The position numbers and the translations under genes were made by a program. From Firmicutes bacterium UBA7510 (GTDB lineage Bacteria > Bacillota > Clostridia > Tissierellales > Sedimentibacteraceae): DNA of 49,723 nt. Positions within the stretch are counted from its first letter, which is position 1; each line of letters begins with the position of its first letter. The notes beneath the pieces were generated by a model, which saw nothing but the letters and a program-made list of their open reading frames with translations, was not told where the DNA came from and made no database searches. The stretch is taken from assembly GCA_002479485.1 (NCBI GenBank), contig DLNM01000034.1, positions 1-49,723 on the forward strand, given 5' to 3'. Shown here piece after piece: positions 1-8,369 of this stretch.

Positions 1-15
1 TTAGCTTTATTTTAT

Positions 16-1245
16 TTATTTTAAGTCAAACATTGCATTATTACAAATTGAGCCAGAGCCATATAGCATTAAAACCAAATCGTAGTCATTATTATTTATA
101 AATTCTTTTACAGATTGATCTTTAGATAGTCTAAAATCAACCATTGTAACTTCTTTGCAGCTTAGTGACAAAAATGCAGCAACTGGCAGTGCATAGGAAT
201 CTTTAATCAGCAATATTTTATAATCATTTGGAGCATCTTCATTAACTATGGTATTAAAATCATTATCTAAGCTAAAATACGATGCATATCTATTTGTTGT
301 TATTGGATTTTCTGGATTGCTTAAGCTTTTATCGATTATTGTATCATTGAAACTTCCTTCACTTATAGGTTTTTTATCAAATCCTTGGTATAGTTTTATA
401 TTAGTTTCAAATTCAGGTGTAATAAGTGTATAATCATCAATACCAGAGTAAATTCTACCCATTCTTTTTCCAAGTGAACCTAAGAAGCTATCATTAAATG
501 TTTCAACCTTATAATTTTCTATGTTAGTATAATAGTTGTTTTCATCTAAGTTTACACCATAAGTAAGGTTTATATAATTTACCAGTTCTTTGAACGCCCA
601 AAATGCAGTTTCTGTTTTCCAATGATGGTCAGTTTTAAAGAAAGAGTTTGAAATATCTAAATCACCTATATCTGCAGACTTTCTTAAATCAAGATAGTTT
701 ACTTTATTTTCATCTAATCCAGATATGAATTTATCACTATTGAGATTAGAGTTTGCATAGATGTCGATACCTTTTTTAAATGTTGTGTAACCCTCATAAT
801 CCTTTGACAGTGCTAATATAAACGAAAATGGCATGTTAATATCCATGAAATAATCATTCATACTTGCTAGCTTCTTAGCATTAGCTTTAGTATCATAATT
901 GTATCCTGCAAAATGCAATAATCCCTGTTCATCTTTTAACATATAACCTATATCAGTATCGTCAATAATTTTTTTGTCTAATAATTTTTGAGTTGCACCG
1001 TATCCTTCAATAAAATATTCCTGACCAGCGATATTTTTGCTAAAAACTGAGTCGCTAGATTTAATAGATTGTTCAAACGTCAAAATTAACTTACCAACTA
1101 AATTAGCATCCGAATTTTTATATGTTTTATATGAACTTGTTAATATTTCTTTATAATTGTTTACAATAGTTATACCGCTAATAACAAAGGATACTATTAA
1201 AAAAATTATTGCAACAACTAAATTTCTCTTATTTGTTTTTGTCAT
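16..1245 (-). CDS. DHHW/AlgJ-like SGNH-fold protein, partner of MBOAT acyltransferase
   Basis: The 409-residue protein has one N-terminal membrane segment (about residues 8-30), so most of it should lie outside the cell. It carries the DHHW motif at D206-H207-H208-W209 and a later IKDSYALP stretch with S350, which fits the nucleophile region of an SGNH/AlgJ/AlgX-type fold. Proteins of this family work beside MBOAT acyltransferases and help transfer acetyl groups to exported polysaccharides. The MBOAT gene lies 37 bp upstream on the same strand, so the two form an operon. The ATG follows GGAGG with a 5-base gap. The polymer that is modified cannot be read from the sequence. Confidence 0.85.
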   Translation of the reverse strand: MTKTNKRNLVVAIIFLIVSFVISGITIVNNYKEILTSSYKTYKNSDANLVGKLILTFEQSIKSSDSVFSKNIAGQEYFIEGYGATQKLLDKKIIDDTDIGYMLKDEQGLLHFAGYNYDTKANAKKLASMNDYFMDINMPFSFILALSKDYEGYTTFKKGIDIYANSNLNSDKFISGLDENKVNYLDLRKSADIGDLDISNSFFKTDHHWKTETAFWAFKELVNYINLTYGVNLDENNYYTNIENYKVETFNDSFLGSLGKRMGRIYSGIDDYTLITPEFETNIKLYQGFDKKPISEGSFNDTIIDKSLSNPENPITTNRYASYFSLDNDFNTIVNEDAPNDYKILLIKDSYALPVAAFLSLSCKEVTMVDFRLSKDQSVKEFINNNDYDLVLMLYGSGSICNNAMFDLK

Positions 1246-1282
1246 AAATACCTCCGTGCATATCTTTCACACTTTTTCCACC

Positions 1283-2707
1283 TTAAAAGTTAAAGTAAAT
1301 AAATGGATTATACGTTCCTTTTACTATATAAAAAAGACTTATAAAATATATTGAAACTAAAGCTAAAATATAAATTGTACTATACACAAAATTATCTTCT
1401 AATTTATGTTTTTTTATTAGATTTTGTAAATGGACTAAAGCAGGTGTTGAAAAAATTGCTGCTGCAATAAAGAATATTGTTGATCCTTCAAAAGTTGATA
1501 AGATAAACTTATCTGTTAATGTATTATTATTCAATCCAAACATAGATTTTATGTATATTATAGCAGAATCTATATCATTGCTTCTAAATAATACCCATCC
1601 AAATATAACTGCCAAAAATGTATATAACCATTTAAAAACACTTGCTTTTTTTAGCTTGTGTTCAAAACTAAATAATTTCTCTATGGTTAGCAAAATAAAA
1701 TAATAAAGTCCCCAAGTAATGAAGGTCCAGTTTGCACCATGCCAAATCCCTGTTAAAAACCAAACAACAAATAAATTTAAGATTAATCGTGATTTAGTTT
1801 TAACTCTGCTTCCTCCAAGTGGAATATAAACATAATCTCTAAACCAAGTTCCCAATGATATATGCCATCTTCTCCAAAATTCAGATACTGATTTTGATAT
1901 ATATGGATAATTAAAGTTTTCATTAAAATGGAATCCAAACATCCTTCCAAGACCAATAGCCATGTCAGAATATCCAGAAAAATCATAATATATTTGGAAT
2001 GTATATGAAATGGCACCTAACCACGCCATAGCAATAGATAACGATAACAAATTAGAGTTAAAAGCCTTATCAGCTAGTATAGCGAATGTATTAGCAAGAA
2101 GAACTTTTTTTCCCATACCGATTATAAATCTACATATACCCTTAGAGAAGTCCTCTAAGGTTTCTTTTCTATACTTTATTTGTTCTGCAACGGTTTCGTA
2201 TCTAACTATAGGACCAGCAATTAGTTGTGGAAAAAATGATATATATAATGCTACATTAAGTGGATTTTTTTGAACCTCACCATTTTTTCTATAAACATCA
2301 ATTACATATGAAATTGCCTGAAAAGTAAAAAATGATATGCCTATTGGCAAAGCAATTTCTGGTATAATAAAATTAGTACCTGCTATTTTATTTATGTTTG
2401 AAATTGTAAACATTAAATACTTATATATAAATATAATCGTTAAATTAAAAATAACCATTAAGGTTAATGAAAGCTTTGAAATTAATTTATTATCTCTATA
2501 TTTGTCTACTAAAATTCCAAATACATAGTTAAGCATAATTGATAATAGCATTACAAATACAAATCGTGGCTCTCCCCATGCATAAAACAAAAGGCTTACT
2601 ATTACAAGAAATATATTTCTTAATTTTATACTTCTTAAAACAATGAAATATATTAATAAAACTATAGGAAGGTATGCAAATATAAAAATTGAGCTAGAAA
2701 AAATCAT
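1283..2707 (-). CDS. MBOAT family O-acyltransferase (AlgI/DltB-like)
   Basis: The 474-residue polytopic protein has the usual length and hydrophobic pattern of AlgI-type membrane-bound O-acyltransferases. The family signature FFPQLIAGPIVRY and the catalytic histidine H323 in LTGIWHGANW are both present. It should move acyl groups, normally acetyl, across the membrane to the DHHW partner encoded directly downstream. The start is an ATG behind TATGGAGG. A palindrome/extended -10 module (2723-2754) sits directly in front of the ribosome site and points into the gene. The family is clear. The substrate is not; no polysaccharide synthase gene is visible here. Confidence 0.93.
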   Translation of the reverse strand: MIFSSSIFIFAYLPIVLLIYFIVLRSIKLRNIFLVIVSLLFYAWGEPRFVFVMLLSIMLNYVFGILVDKYRDNKLISKLSLTLMVIFNLTIIFIYKYLMFTISNINKIAGTNFIIPEIALPIGISFFTFQAISYVIDVYRKNGEVQKNPLNVALYISFFPQLIAGPIVRYETVAEQIKYRKETLEDFSKGICRFIIGMGKKVLLANTFAILADKAFNSNLLSLSIAMAWLGAISYTFQIYYDFSGYSDMAIGLGRMFGFHFNENFNYPYISKSVSEFWRRWHISLGTWFRDYVYIPLGGSRVKTKSRLILNLFVVWFLTGIWHGANWTFITWGLYYFILLTIEKLFSFEHKLKKASVFKWLYTFLAVIFGWVLFRSNDIDSAIIYIKSMFGLNNNTLTDKFILSTFEGSTIFFIAAAIFSTPALVHLQNLIKKHKLEDNFVYSTIYILALVSIYFISLFYIVKGTYNPFIYFNF

Positions 2708-2722
2708 TTTTCCTCCATATTT

Positions 2723-2754
2723 ATTATATCATAGTCTCGACTATGTCGAGCCAT
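2723..2754 (-). repeat. Palindrome plus extended -10 module, copy A (upstream of MBOAT gene)
   Basis: Read on the minus strand this is ATGG, the perfect palindrome CTCGAC-ATA-GTCGAG (2736-2750), then ACTATGATATAAT with TATAAT at 2723-2728. The same module occurs at 6342-6440, 16296-16339 and 38793-38840, each time pointing at the next gene. TGATATAAT matches an extended -10 element. Only 5 bases separate TATAAT from the GGAGG-containing ribosome site, so if this is a promoter the leader is very short. An RNA hairpin role is an alternative. Confidence 0.75.
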
Positions 2755-2917
2755 TGTATATTTTAAAACCTAGGAAAATATTATATCATTGTTGTCTAAA
2801 AATCAAGTAAATATTCTTAAAATCTAAATTAATACTTAAATAATTTAAATCTGAATATAATTTATTATGCAGGTTAAAATACACATAATTAGATTTTTAT
2901 ATAAAGGAGAATTTTTT

Positions 2918-3229
2918 ATGACTAAAATTATTTGTGGAGTTTTAAATTGCTATTTAAACAAGGATAAATATTGCTGTGCAGAGAGTATTGATGTTACAGG
3001 TGATGGAGCCCAAAGTAGAGGAGCTACAAATTGCGAAACATTTGCTAAAGATAAAGGCGGCTTTAAAAGTTCAGCTAAAACCATTAAGGAACAGGCAGAT
3101 GTAAGTTGTGAAGCTAATACTTGTGTACACAACGAGGACAATAAATGTCGTTCTCAAACTATACAGATTCATGGTTCAAGTGTAGATAAAAGTGAAGAAA
3201 CATTCTGCACGACTTTTAGACTTAAATAG
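2918..3229 (+). CDS. DUF1540 domain protein (two tandem domains)
   Basis: The 103-residue protein consists of two copies of the small Cys-rich DUF1540 domain. The first runs from CGVLNC to NCETF and the second from CEANTC to FCTTF, each with four cysteines in the spacing C-x4-C-x7/8-C-x(n)-C followed by TF. The cysteine pattern suggests metal binding, but no function has been established for the family. The ATG at 2918 is chosen because AAAGGAGA lies 7 bases upstream; an in-frame ATG at 2867 has no ribosome site. The gene stands alone and ends at a strong terminator shared with the converging DUF3842 gene. Confidence 0.88.
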   Translation: MTKIICGVLNCYLNKDKYCCAESIDVTGDGAQSRGATNCETFAKDKGGFKSSAKTIKEQADVSCEANTCVHNEDNKCRSQTIQIHGSSVDKSEETFCTTFRLK

Positions 3230-3245
3230 TTGTATGATAAATTGG

Positions 3246-3293
3246 ATTTAACTAAAAATAACACGGTATTGACTGTGTTATTTTTAGTTAAAT
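3246..3293. terminator. Bidirectional terminator between converging genes
   Basis: A perfect 19-bp inverted repeat (3246-3264 and 3275-3293) with a 10-base loop. A-rich and T-rich arms give a U tract in both directions. The stop codon of the minus-strand DUF3842 gene (3284-3286) lies inside the right arm. Confidence 0.85.
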
Positions 3294-3718
3294 TTGATTT
3301 CATTTATTTTATCTCTTATCAATTCTATTGCATCATTAATAAGTTGTTGTAGTGATACATCCTCTACACCTGCTATGTGTACATTACATTTATGAGAAGG
3401 GATAAGTACCTTCAATGCATTACTGTCACAAATAGCCTCAGCCATTTTTGGAGTTAATTCTCCGAGCAGTGAATTAGGCATTATAATAGCAAGTACTCCA
3501 ACAATTATAGGAACCTTATACGCATTATGTACAATTGCATTTTCACCAGTCGCACCATCGGTAGCACCTGCTTTTAGCATTTGTGTAGTTGCCACACTAT
3601 TGGTTCCAAGCGCTAATATACTTAATTCAGGGATTTCTTTTCTTATACTTTCTACAAGTATTTTTCCAATTCCTCCACCCTTGCCATCAATTACAGCTAT
3701 ATCGTATAAATTTTTCAT
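3284..3718 (-). CDS. DUF3842 family protein
   Basis: The 144-residue protein begins IAVIDGKGGGIGKILVESI, a glycine-rich loop after a beta strand that suggests a nucleotide-binding Rossmann-like start, followed by LALGTNSVATTQMLKAGA and GATGENAI. I recognise these as typical of DUF3842 proteins of Clostridia, which have no known function. The length fits the family. The ATG is preceded by AGGAG. Two cysteines and a histidine (SHKCNVHIAG) near the C-terminus might bind metal, but that is a guess. The gene is monocistronic and its stop lies within the shared terminator. Confidence 0.8.
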   Translation of the reverse strand: MKNLYDIAVIDGKGGGIGKILVESIRKEIPELSILALGTNSVATTQMLKAGATDGATGENAIVHNAYKVPIIVGVLAIIMPNSLLGELTPKMAEAICDSNALKVLIPSHKCNVHIAGVEDVSLQQLINDAIELIRDKINEIKFN

Positions 3719-3762
3719 TTGATGTACTCCTTTATAAAAAAATAACTATAAATAATTTATTA

Positions 3763-3782
3763 AAATAACTATCTAGTTATTT
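3763..3782. promoter_or_regulatory. Palindrome upstream of the DUF3842 gene
   Basis: A perfect 9-bp inverted repeat, AAATAACTA-TC-TAGTTATTT, lies about 45 bp upstream of the DUF3842 start and next to a TATAAT on the minus strand. An extra AATAACTA half-site sits about 30 bp closer to the gene. This is the layout of a repressor operator; the regulator is unknown. Confidence 0.4.
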
Positions 3783-3831
3783 AGTAATTATAACATATCT
3801 CCAAATAAAAGTTAATAAATTCTTATTTAGC

Positions 3832-3860
3832 TTGACAGTAAAAATTAAGAGGTGTACAAT
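3832..3860 (+). promoter_or_regulatory. Sigma-A promoter of the SulP gene
   Basis: TTGACA (3832-3837), a 17-base spacer, and TACAAT (3855-3860). The predicted leader contains a stem-loop AAGCACAT-ATTA-ATGTGCTT (3873-3892) between the start of transcription and the ribosome site. Confidence 0.8.
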
Positions 3861-3929
3861 TTATGTGTTTTGAAGCACATATTAATGTGCTTTAATCATG
3901 CAATAAAATACATATAGGAGTTATATACT

Positions 3930-5585
3930 ATGCATATACTCAAAAACTACATAACTTTATTAAAAACAGAATTTAAAGGATATAACAAAAAAAGTCTTAG
4001 TAAGGATATAATCGCAGGTATTACTGTATCTGCTGTATCTCTGCCACTTGCGCTTGCTTTTGCAATAAGCTCGGGAGCAGATGCTGCTTCAGGATTGATA
4101 ACTGCAATACTTGCTGGACTTATAATTGGTACCTTGTCAGGTGCTTCATTTCAAATTTCAGGACCTACTGGAACAATGACAGCAATAACACTTTTGCTTG
4201 TTGCTAATCATGGTCCACAGGGCATCTTTATAGCAGGCTTTATAGCAGGTGTTGTCTTATTGTTAGCTGGTATATTTAAGCTTGGTGGATTGGTGTCATA
4301 TATACCATTACCAGTCGTTACAGGATTTACATCGGGTATCGCAATAATCATATTTTCAGGTCAAATTGATAATATATCAGGTTTGACTTCATCAGGAACC
4401 AACGTAATTTCTAAAATAATTAGCTATTTTACAACACAACAAAGTATTAACATTGTTCCTCTTCTTTTAGGATTAGCAGTTATATTTTTAATGATTTTAT
4501 ACCCTAAAAAATTGAGAAAATATTGTCCCGATCCATTGATGGCAATTATATTAGCAACAGCTATTAATATAATTTTTAAACTGCCGGTAGATGTTGTTGG
4601 TAAAATACCACGTACTATTTTCTTATCTAATAGACTTGATGTATCTTCAATTGATATGTCTCATATATCAACCTTTGTTACATCTGGTATAAGTATCGCT
4701 GCCTTAATTATGATTGAAACATTACTTTGTGGAAGATCAGCTGGTCGTATAAAAAATGAAAAGATTGATTCAAATCAAGAATTAATTGCTCAAGGTATAG
4801 GAAATATGGTAATACCATTTTTTGGTGGTGTTCCAGCTACCGCAGCGTTAGCCCGTTCTAGTGTTTCAATAAAAGCTGGAGGACAAACTCGTTTAGCCAA
4901 TATCATTCATGCACTTGTATTGCTATTATCAATGTTTTTACTAGGTTCAATAATGTCTCAAATTCCGCTTGCTGCACTTTCTGGTGTACTGATGGTTACA
5001 TCAATTAGAATGAATGATTGGTATGTTATAAAGGACATATTTAATAAAAAAATAAAAACTGCTATATTTCAATACCTAATAACTATGATAGTTACTGTTG
5101 CATTTGATTTAACTACAGCAATATTAGCTGGTATAGTATTCTCTGTATTAATGTTTATGGTAAAAATATCAGATATGCAAATTAGCATAGCTGATATTGA
5201 TAAAAATAAGCTTTTGGATAAGACTAAGCATTGTGATAAATATAATAAAACAGGCGTAATTTATATTACAGGCCCTCTGTTCTTTGGAACTGCTAATACC
5301 TTAGAGGATAAATTGCCAACTAAAACTTCAAAAGATATTTTGATTTTCTCTATGAGAGGTGTTACAATGGCTGACATTTCAGGAGTGCAGGCATTAATTG
5401 AACTATGCGAAAAACTACATAGTGATAATAAGAAAGTATATTTTACATGCGTACAACCTAATGTATTGCAAATGTTTGAACGTTGTGGTATGAAAGAAAA
5501 AGTTGGTGAAGATGCTTTCTTTTGGAGTACAGATAAAGCCTTAGATTACATAAGAGAGAGTAATTGTTTTGCGTTAAATAGTTGA
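3930..5585 (+). CDS. SulP family inorganic anion transporter with STAS domain
   Basis: The 551-residue protein has the SulP layout: a membrane domain of roughly residues 20-420, with the family stretches AGITVSAVSLPLALAFAIS near the start, SGPTGTMTAI and GGVPATAALARSSVS, then a cytoplasmic STAS domain (about 430-545). The STAS part contains ILIFSMRGVTMADISGVQAL, the usual region of the conserved serine loop. Members carry sulfate, bicarbonate or related anions by symport or exchange; the substrate here cannot be told. The ATG has TAGGAG 9 bases upstream and a good promoter at 3832. It stands alone between a divergent gene and the ECF gene. Confidence 0.93.
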   Translation: MHILKNYITLLKTEFKGYNKKSLSKDIIAGITVSAVSLPLALAFAISSGADAASGLITAILAGLIIGTLSGASFQISGPTGTMTAITLLLVANHGPQGIFIAGFIAGVVLLLAGIFKLGGLVSYIPLPVVTGFTSGIAIIIFSGQIDNISGLTSSGTNVISKIISYFTTQQSINIVPLLLGLAVIFLMILYPKKLRKYCPDPLMAIILATAINIIFKLPVDVVGKIPRTIFLSNRLDVSSIDMSHISTFVTSGISIAALIMIETLLCGRSAGRIKNEKIDSNQELIAQGIGNMVIPFFGGVPATAALARSSVSIKAGGQTRLANIIHALVLLLSMFLLGSIMSQIPLAALSGVLMVTSIRMNDWYVIKDIFNKKIKTAIFQYLITMIVTVAFDLTTAILAGIVFSVLMFMVKISDMQISIADIDKNKLLDKTKHCDKYNKTGVIYITGPLFFGTANTLEDKLPTKTSKDILIFSMRGVTMADISGVQALIELCEKLHSDNKKVYFTCVQPNVLQMFERCGMKEKVGEDAFFWSTDKALDYIRESNCFALNS

Positions 5586-5736
5586 TTTTTTTGTCTTGTT
5601 TTAATGCAACTTATAATATATAATGGTAACGATATTTAAACAATATTATTTATATTATTGAAATAATATAATAAAATAGCTACGAAGGTTATTTTGTATC
5701 TGAAGATGCTTACTTAAAATTTTCGGAGGAAATTAG

Positions 5737-6267
5737 ATGCAAAATAAAAGTAATTTAAAATATTTAATTTTAACAGCTATGTTTATAGCAGTAGGAGTAA
5801 TTTTACCGCAGGCATTTCATTTGTTTGGGGGTACAGGACCAGTGTTTTTACCTATGCATATTCCGGTTTTATTATGTGGATTTATTGTAGGTTGGAAATA
5901 TGGTATGATTTGTGGAATTATAACACCATTACTATCTAGTTTATTTACAGGAATGCCAGTAATGTTTCCGGTTGGAATAGGAATGATATTTGAGTTAGCT
6001 ACATATGGATTACTATGCGGACTACTTTACAAGAGCTTAAATAAAAATGTATATGTAACTTTAATTGTTGCAATGCTTGGTGGAAGAGTTGTATCTGGCA
6101 TTGTTAATGCAATAGTTATGGGAGTGGCAAGTAAGCCATACGGTTTAAGTATTTTTCTAACAAATGCGTTTGTTAAAGCAATACCTGGAATTGTTATTCA
6201 AATTGTTTTAATTCCATTGTTAATTATAGCTTTAGAAAAAGCTGGTCAATTAGAAAAAGTAAAATAA
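5737..6267 (+). CDS. ECF transporter S component
   Basis: The 176-residue protein has about six hydrophobic segments and the ECF-S pattern: LTAMFIAVGVILP at the start, PMHIPVLLCGFIVGWKYG, and a GMIFELATYGLLCGLLY segment. S components bind a vitamin or precursor and use a shared EcfAA'T module, which is not encoded in this window, so the protein probably relies on a module elsewhere in the genome. The substrate (folate, pantothenate or another) cannot be assigned. The start has GGAGG 7 bases upstream. The 150-bp leader can form AT-rich hairpins, but I could not match it to a riboswitch class. Confidence 0.85.
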   Translation: MQNKSNLKYLILTAMFIAVGVILPQAFHLFGGTGPVFLPMHIPVLLCGFIVGWKYGMICGIITPLLSSLFTGMPVMFPVGIGMIFELATYGLLCGLLYKSLNKNVYVTLIVAMLGGRVVSGIVNAIVMGVASKPYGLSIFLTNAFVKAIPGIVIQIVLIPLLIIALEKAGQLEKVK

Positions 6268-6269
6268 CA

Positions 6270-6324
6270 AATAATATTTGTTGCAAATATTATTAGAAAC
6301 TGTGTCCGAAGGCACAGTTTTTTT
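6270..6324 (+). terminator. Tandem hairpins ending the ECF gene
   Basis: First an AT-rich perfect stem AATAATATTTG-TTG-CAAATATTATT (6270-6294). Then a classical terminator: AAACTGTG (6297-6304), an 8-base loop, CACAGTTT (6313-6320), and a run of T. Confidence 0.88.
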
Positions 6325-6341
6325 ACATTAAACATATATTT

Positions 6342-6440
6342 TATGGTATAATATGCGTAGCATATTTAAAATGGCTCAACGTAGTTGAGACTATGATATA
6401 ATATGCATAGACTCAAAATGTCTCGACGTAGTTGAGACTT
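6342..6440 (+). repeat. Palindrome plus extended -10 module, copy B (tandem, upstream of ygiQ)
   Basis: Two head-to-tail units of about 48 bp. Each has TATGRTATAATATGC (TATAAT at 6347-6352 and 6397-6402) followed by a 15-base palindrome: CTCAAC-GTA-GTTGAG at 6375-6389 and CTCGAC-GTA-GTTGAG at 6422-6436. Unit 1 also carries the palindrome ATATGC-GTA-GCATAT (6351-6365). It relates to the copies at 2723, 16296 and 38793. The ygiQ-type gene starts 36 bp downstream. Confidence 0.75.
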
Positions 6441-6475
6441 GGGAGCTTGAAGCTATAAACATTAAGGAGATATAA

Positions 6476-8272
6476 ATGAGCTTTTTACCTATAGATAAAA
6501 AAGATTTAAAAAAATATGGTTGGGATTATTGTGACTTTGTTTTTGTCACTGGAGATGCATATGTTGACCATCCATCCTTTGGTACAGCAATAATTGCTAG
6601 AACCCTTGAAAGATTTGGATATAAGGTTGGAATAATTGCACAGCCTGATTGGAACAATATAGAGGAATTTAAACGTTTAGGAAAGCCTAAACTTGGTTTT
6701 TTAGTTAACTCAGGCAATATAGATTCTATGGTTAATCACTATACATCAATGAAGAAAAAAAGAAGTACCGATGCCTACTCGCCAGGTGGAGTTGCTGGCA
6801 AAAGACCTGATAGAGCAGTTATTGTTTATTCAAATAAAATAAGAGAAGCATATAAGGATAGCCCTATAATTATAGGTGGAATAGAGGCAAGTTTAAGACG
6901 TCTATCTCACTATGATTATTGGAGCGACAAGGTTAGAAGGTCAATTCTTTTAGATTCATCAGCTGATTTGTTAATTTACGGTATGGGCGAGAAACAAATA
7001 ATTGAGATAGCTGAAAGCTTAGATTCAGGATTACCTATTGAGGAAATAACATACGTTAAAGGTACAGTATATAAAACAAAAGATAAAGAAAGAGCATTTG
7101 AGCCTTTATTTTTACCTATGTTTGATGAGGTTGTGACTTCTAAGGAAAAGTATGCAGAAAGCTTTAAGATTCAACACGAAAATACAGATTCCATAAATGC
7201 CAAAACCTTAGTTGAGCAGTATGATAATTTATATGTTGTACAAAATCCTCCTGCCGAGGCTTTGTCAACTATGGAACTTGATGATGTATATGATATGGAT
7301 TATGAAATGACTTATCATCCTATCTATGAGCATGATGGAGGAATACCTGCACTAGAAGAAGTTAAGTTTAGTGTTACAAGTGTTAGAGGCTGCTTTGGAG
7401 GTTGTTCATTTTGCGCATTAAATTTTCATCAAGGAAGAACAATTCAGTCCAGAAGCCATGAATCTATGATTCATGAGGTTGAAAAAATGACTAAGGATAA
7501 AAATTTTAAGGGTTATGTTCATGATGTTGGAGGACCTACTGCTAATTTTAGACTTACATCTTGTGAAAAACAATTAGAGCATGGAGTTTGCAAGAATAAA
7601 CAATGCCTATCACCGAAAAAGTGTGGCAATCTAGTCGTTAATCACAGTGATTATATACAGCTTCTTAGAAAATTAAGAAAAGTACCAAATGTTAAAAAAG
7701 TCTTTGTTCGATCAGGTGTTAGATACGATTATGCTATATATGATAAAAATGATGAATTTATAAAAGAGTTAGCTAAGCATCATGTAAGCGGGCAGCTTAG
7801 AACTGCTCCAGAACATGTTTCTAATAACGTACTAGAGCTTATGGGTAAACCATCTATTGAAATATACAATAAATTTGTTGATAAATTTTATAAGGAAAAT
7901 GAAAAACTTGGATTAAAGCAATATATAGTTCCATATTTTATTTCAGCACATCCAGGATGTACTCTAAATGATGCAATAAAACTTGCAGAATATATAAGGG
8001 ATATGGGTCATATGCCAGAGCAGGTTCAAGATTTTTATCCTACGCCGGGTACATTATCTACTTGTATGTATTATACTGAAATAAATCCTTTAACAGGTAA
8101 ATCTGTTTATGTTCCTAAATCTGTTGAGGATAAGAAAATGCAAAGAGCATTAATGCAATATCAAAAAAGAGAAAATTATGGCTTAGTGCTAAAGGCTTTG
8201 CAAAAAGCAAATAGACACGACTTAATTGGTTTTGACGAAAAATGTCTTATAAGACCACCTATGAAACGGTAA
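6476..8272 (+). CDS. YgiQ family radical SAM protein
   Basis: The 598-residue protein matches the YgiQ/UPF0313 family over its length: DYCDFVFVTGDAYVDHPSFG at the N-terminus, a GGIEASLRRLSHYDYWSD block, and a radical-SAM core with the 4Fe-4S motif C306-x3-C310-x2-C313 (VRGCFGGCSFCAL). Extra cysteines lie around residues 363-383. The C-terminal part has QVQDFYPTPGTLSTCMYYT, also typical. The reaction is not known for this family. AAGGAG sits 8 bases before the ATG. The tandem palindrome module lies directly upstream and is the only promoter candidate in the gap. Confidence 0.95.
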   Translation: MSFLPIDKKDLKKYGWDYCDFVFVTGDAYVDHPSFGTAIIARTLERFGYKVGIIAQPDWNNIEEFKRLGKPKLGFLVNSGNIDSMVNHYTSMKKKRSTDAYSPGGVAGKRPDRAVIVYSNKIREAYKDSPIIIGGIEASLRRLSHYDYWSDKVRRSILLDSSADLLIYGMGEKQIIEIAESLDSGLPIEEITYVKGTVYKTKDKERAFEPLFLPMFDEVVTSKEKYAESFKIQHENTDSINAKTLVEQYDNLYVVQNPPAEALSTMELDDVYDMDYEMTYHPIYEHDGGIPALEEVKFSVTSVRGCFGGCSFCALNFHQGRTIQSRSHESMIHEVEKMTKDKNFKGYVHDVGGPTANFRLTSCEKQLEHGVCKNKQCLSPKKCGNLVVNHSDYIQLLRKLRKVPNVKKVFVRSGVRYDYAIYDKNDEFIKELAKHHVSGQLRTAPEHVSNNVLELMGKPSIEIYNKFVDKFYKENEKLGLKQYIVPYFISAHPGCTLNDAIKLAEYIRDMGHMPEQVQDFYPTPGTLSTCMYYTEINPLTGKSVYVPKSVEDKKMQRALMQYQKRENYGLVLKALQKANRHDLIGFDEKCLIRPPMKR

Positions 8273-8273
8273 C

Positions 8274-8300
8274 TAATTACTGCTTTAAAAGCAGTAATTA
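8274..8300 (+). terminator. Hairpin after ygiQ-type gene
   Basis: A near-perfect 13-bp inverted repeat (TAATTACTGCTTT, one A, AAAGCAGTAATTA) starting two bases after the stop codon. There is no long T run, so termination may be weak; it may also protect the mRNA end. Confidence 0.55.
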
Positions 8301-8369
8301 ATTATTGCAAAATGTGTGAAATTAAGTTAGTATTAATATAAAGAATAAACTATATAAAGGGTTGGCAAA

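Noticed and set aside
5586..5736. Known vitamin riboswitch before the ECF gene
   Set aside because: The conserved cores of TPP, FMN, THF and preQ1 riboswitches could not be found.
6342..6440. Short palindromic repeats resembling the start of a CRISPR array
   Set aside because: Only two units, no unique spacers of even length, and the same unit appears singly before other genes; no cas genes are present.
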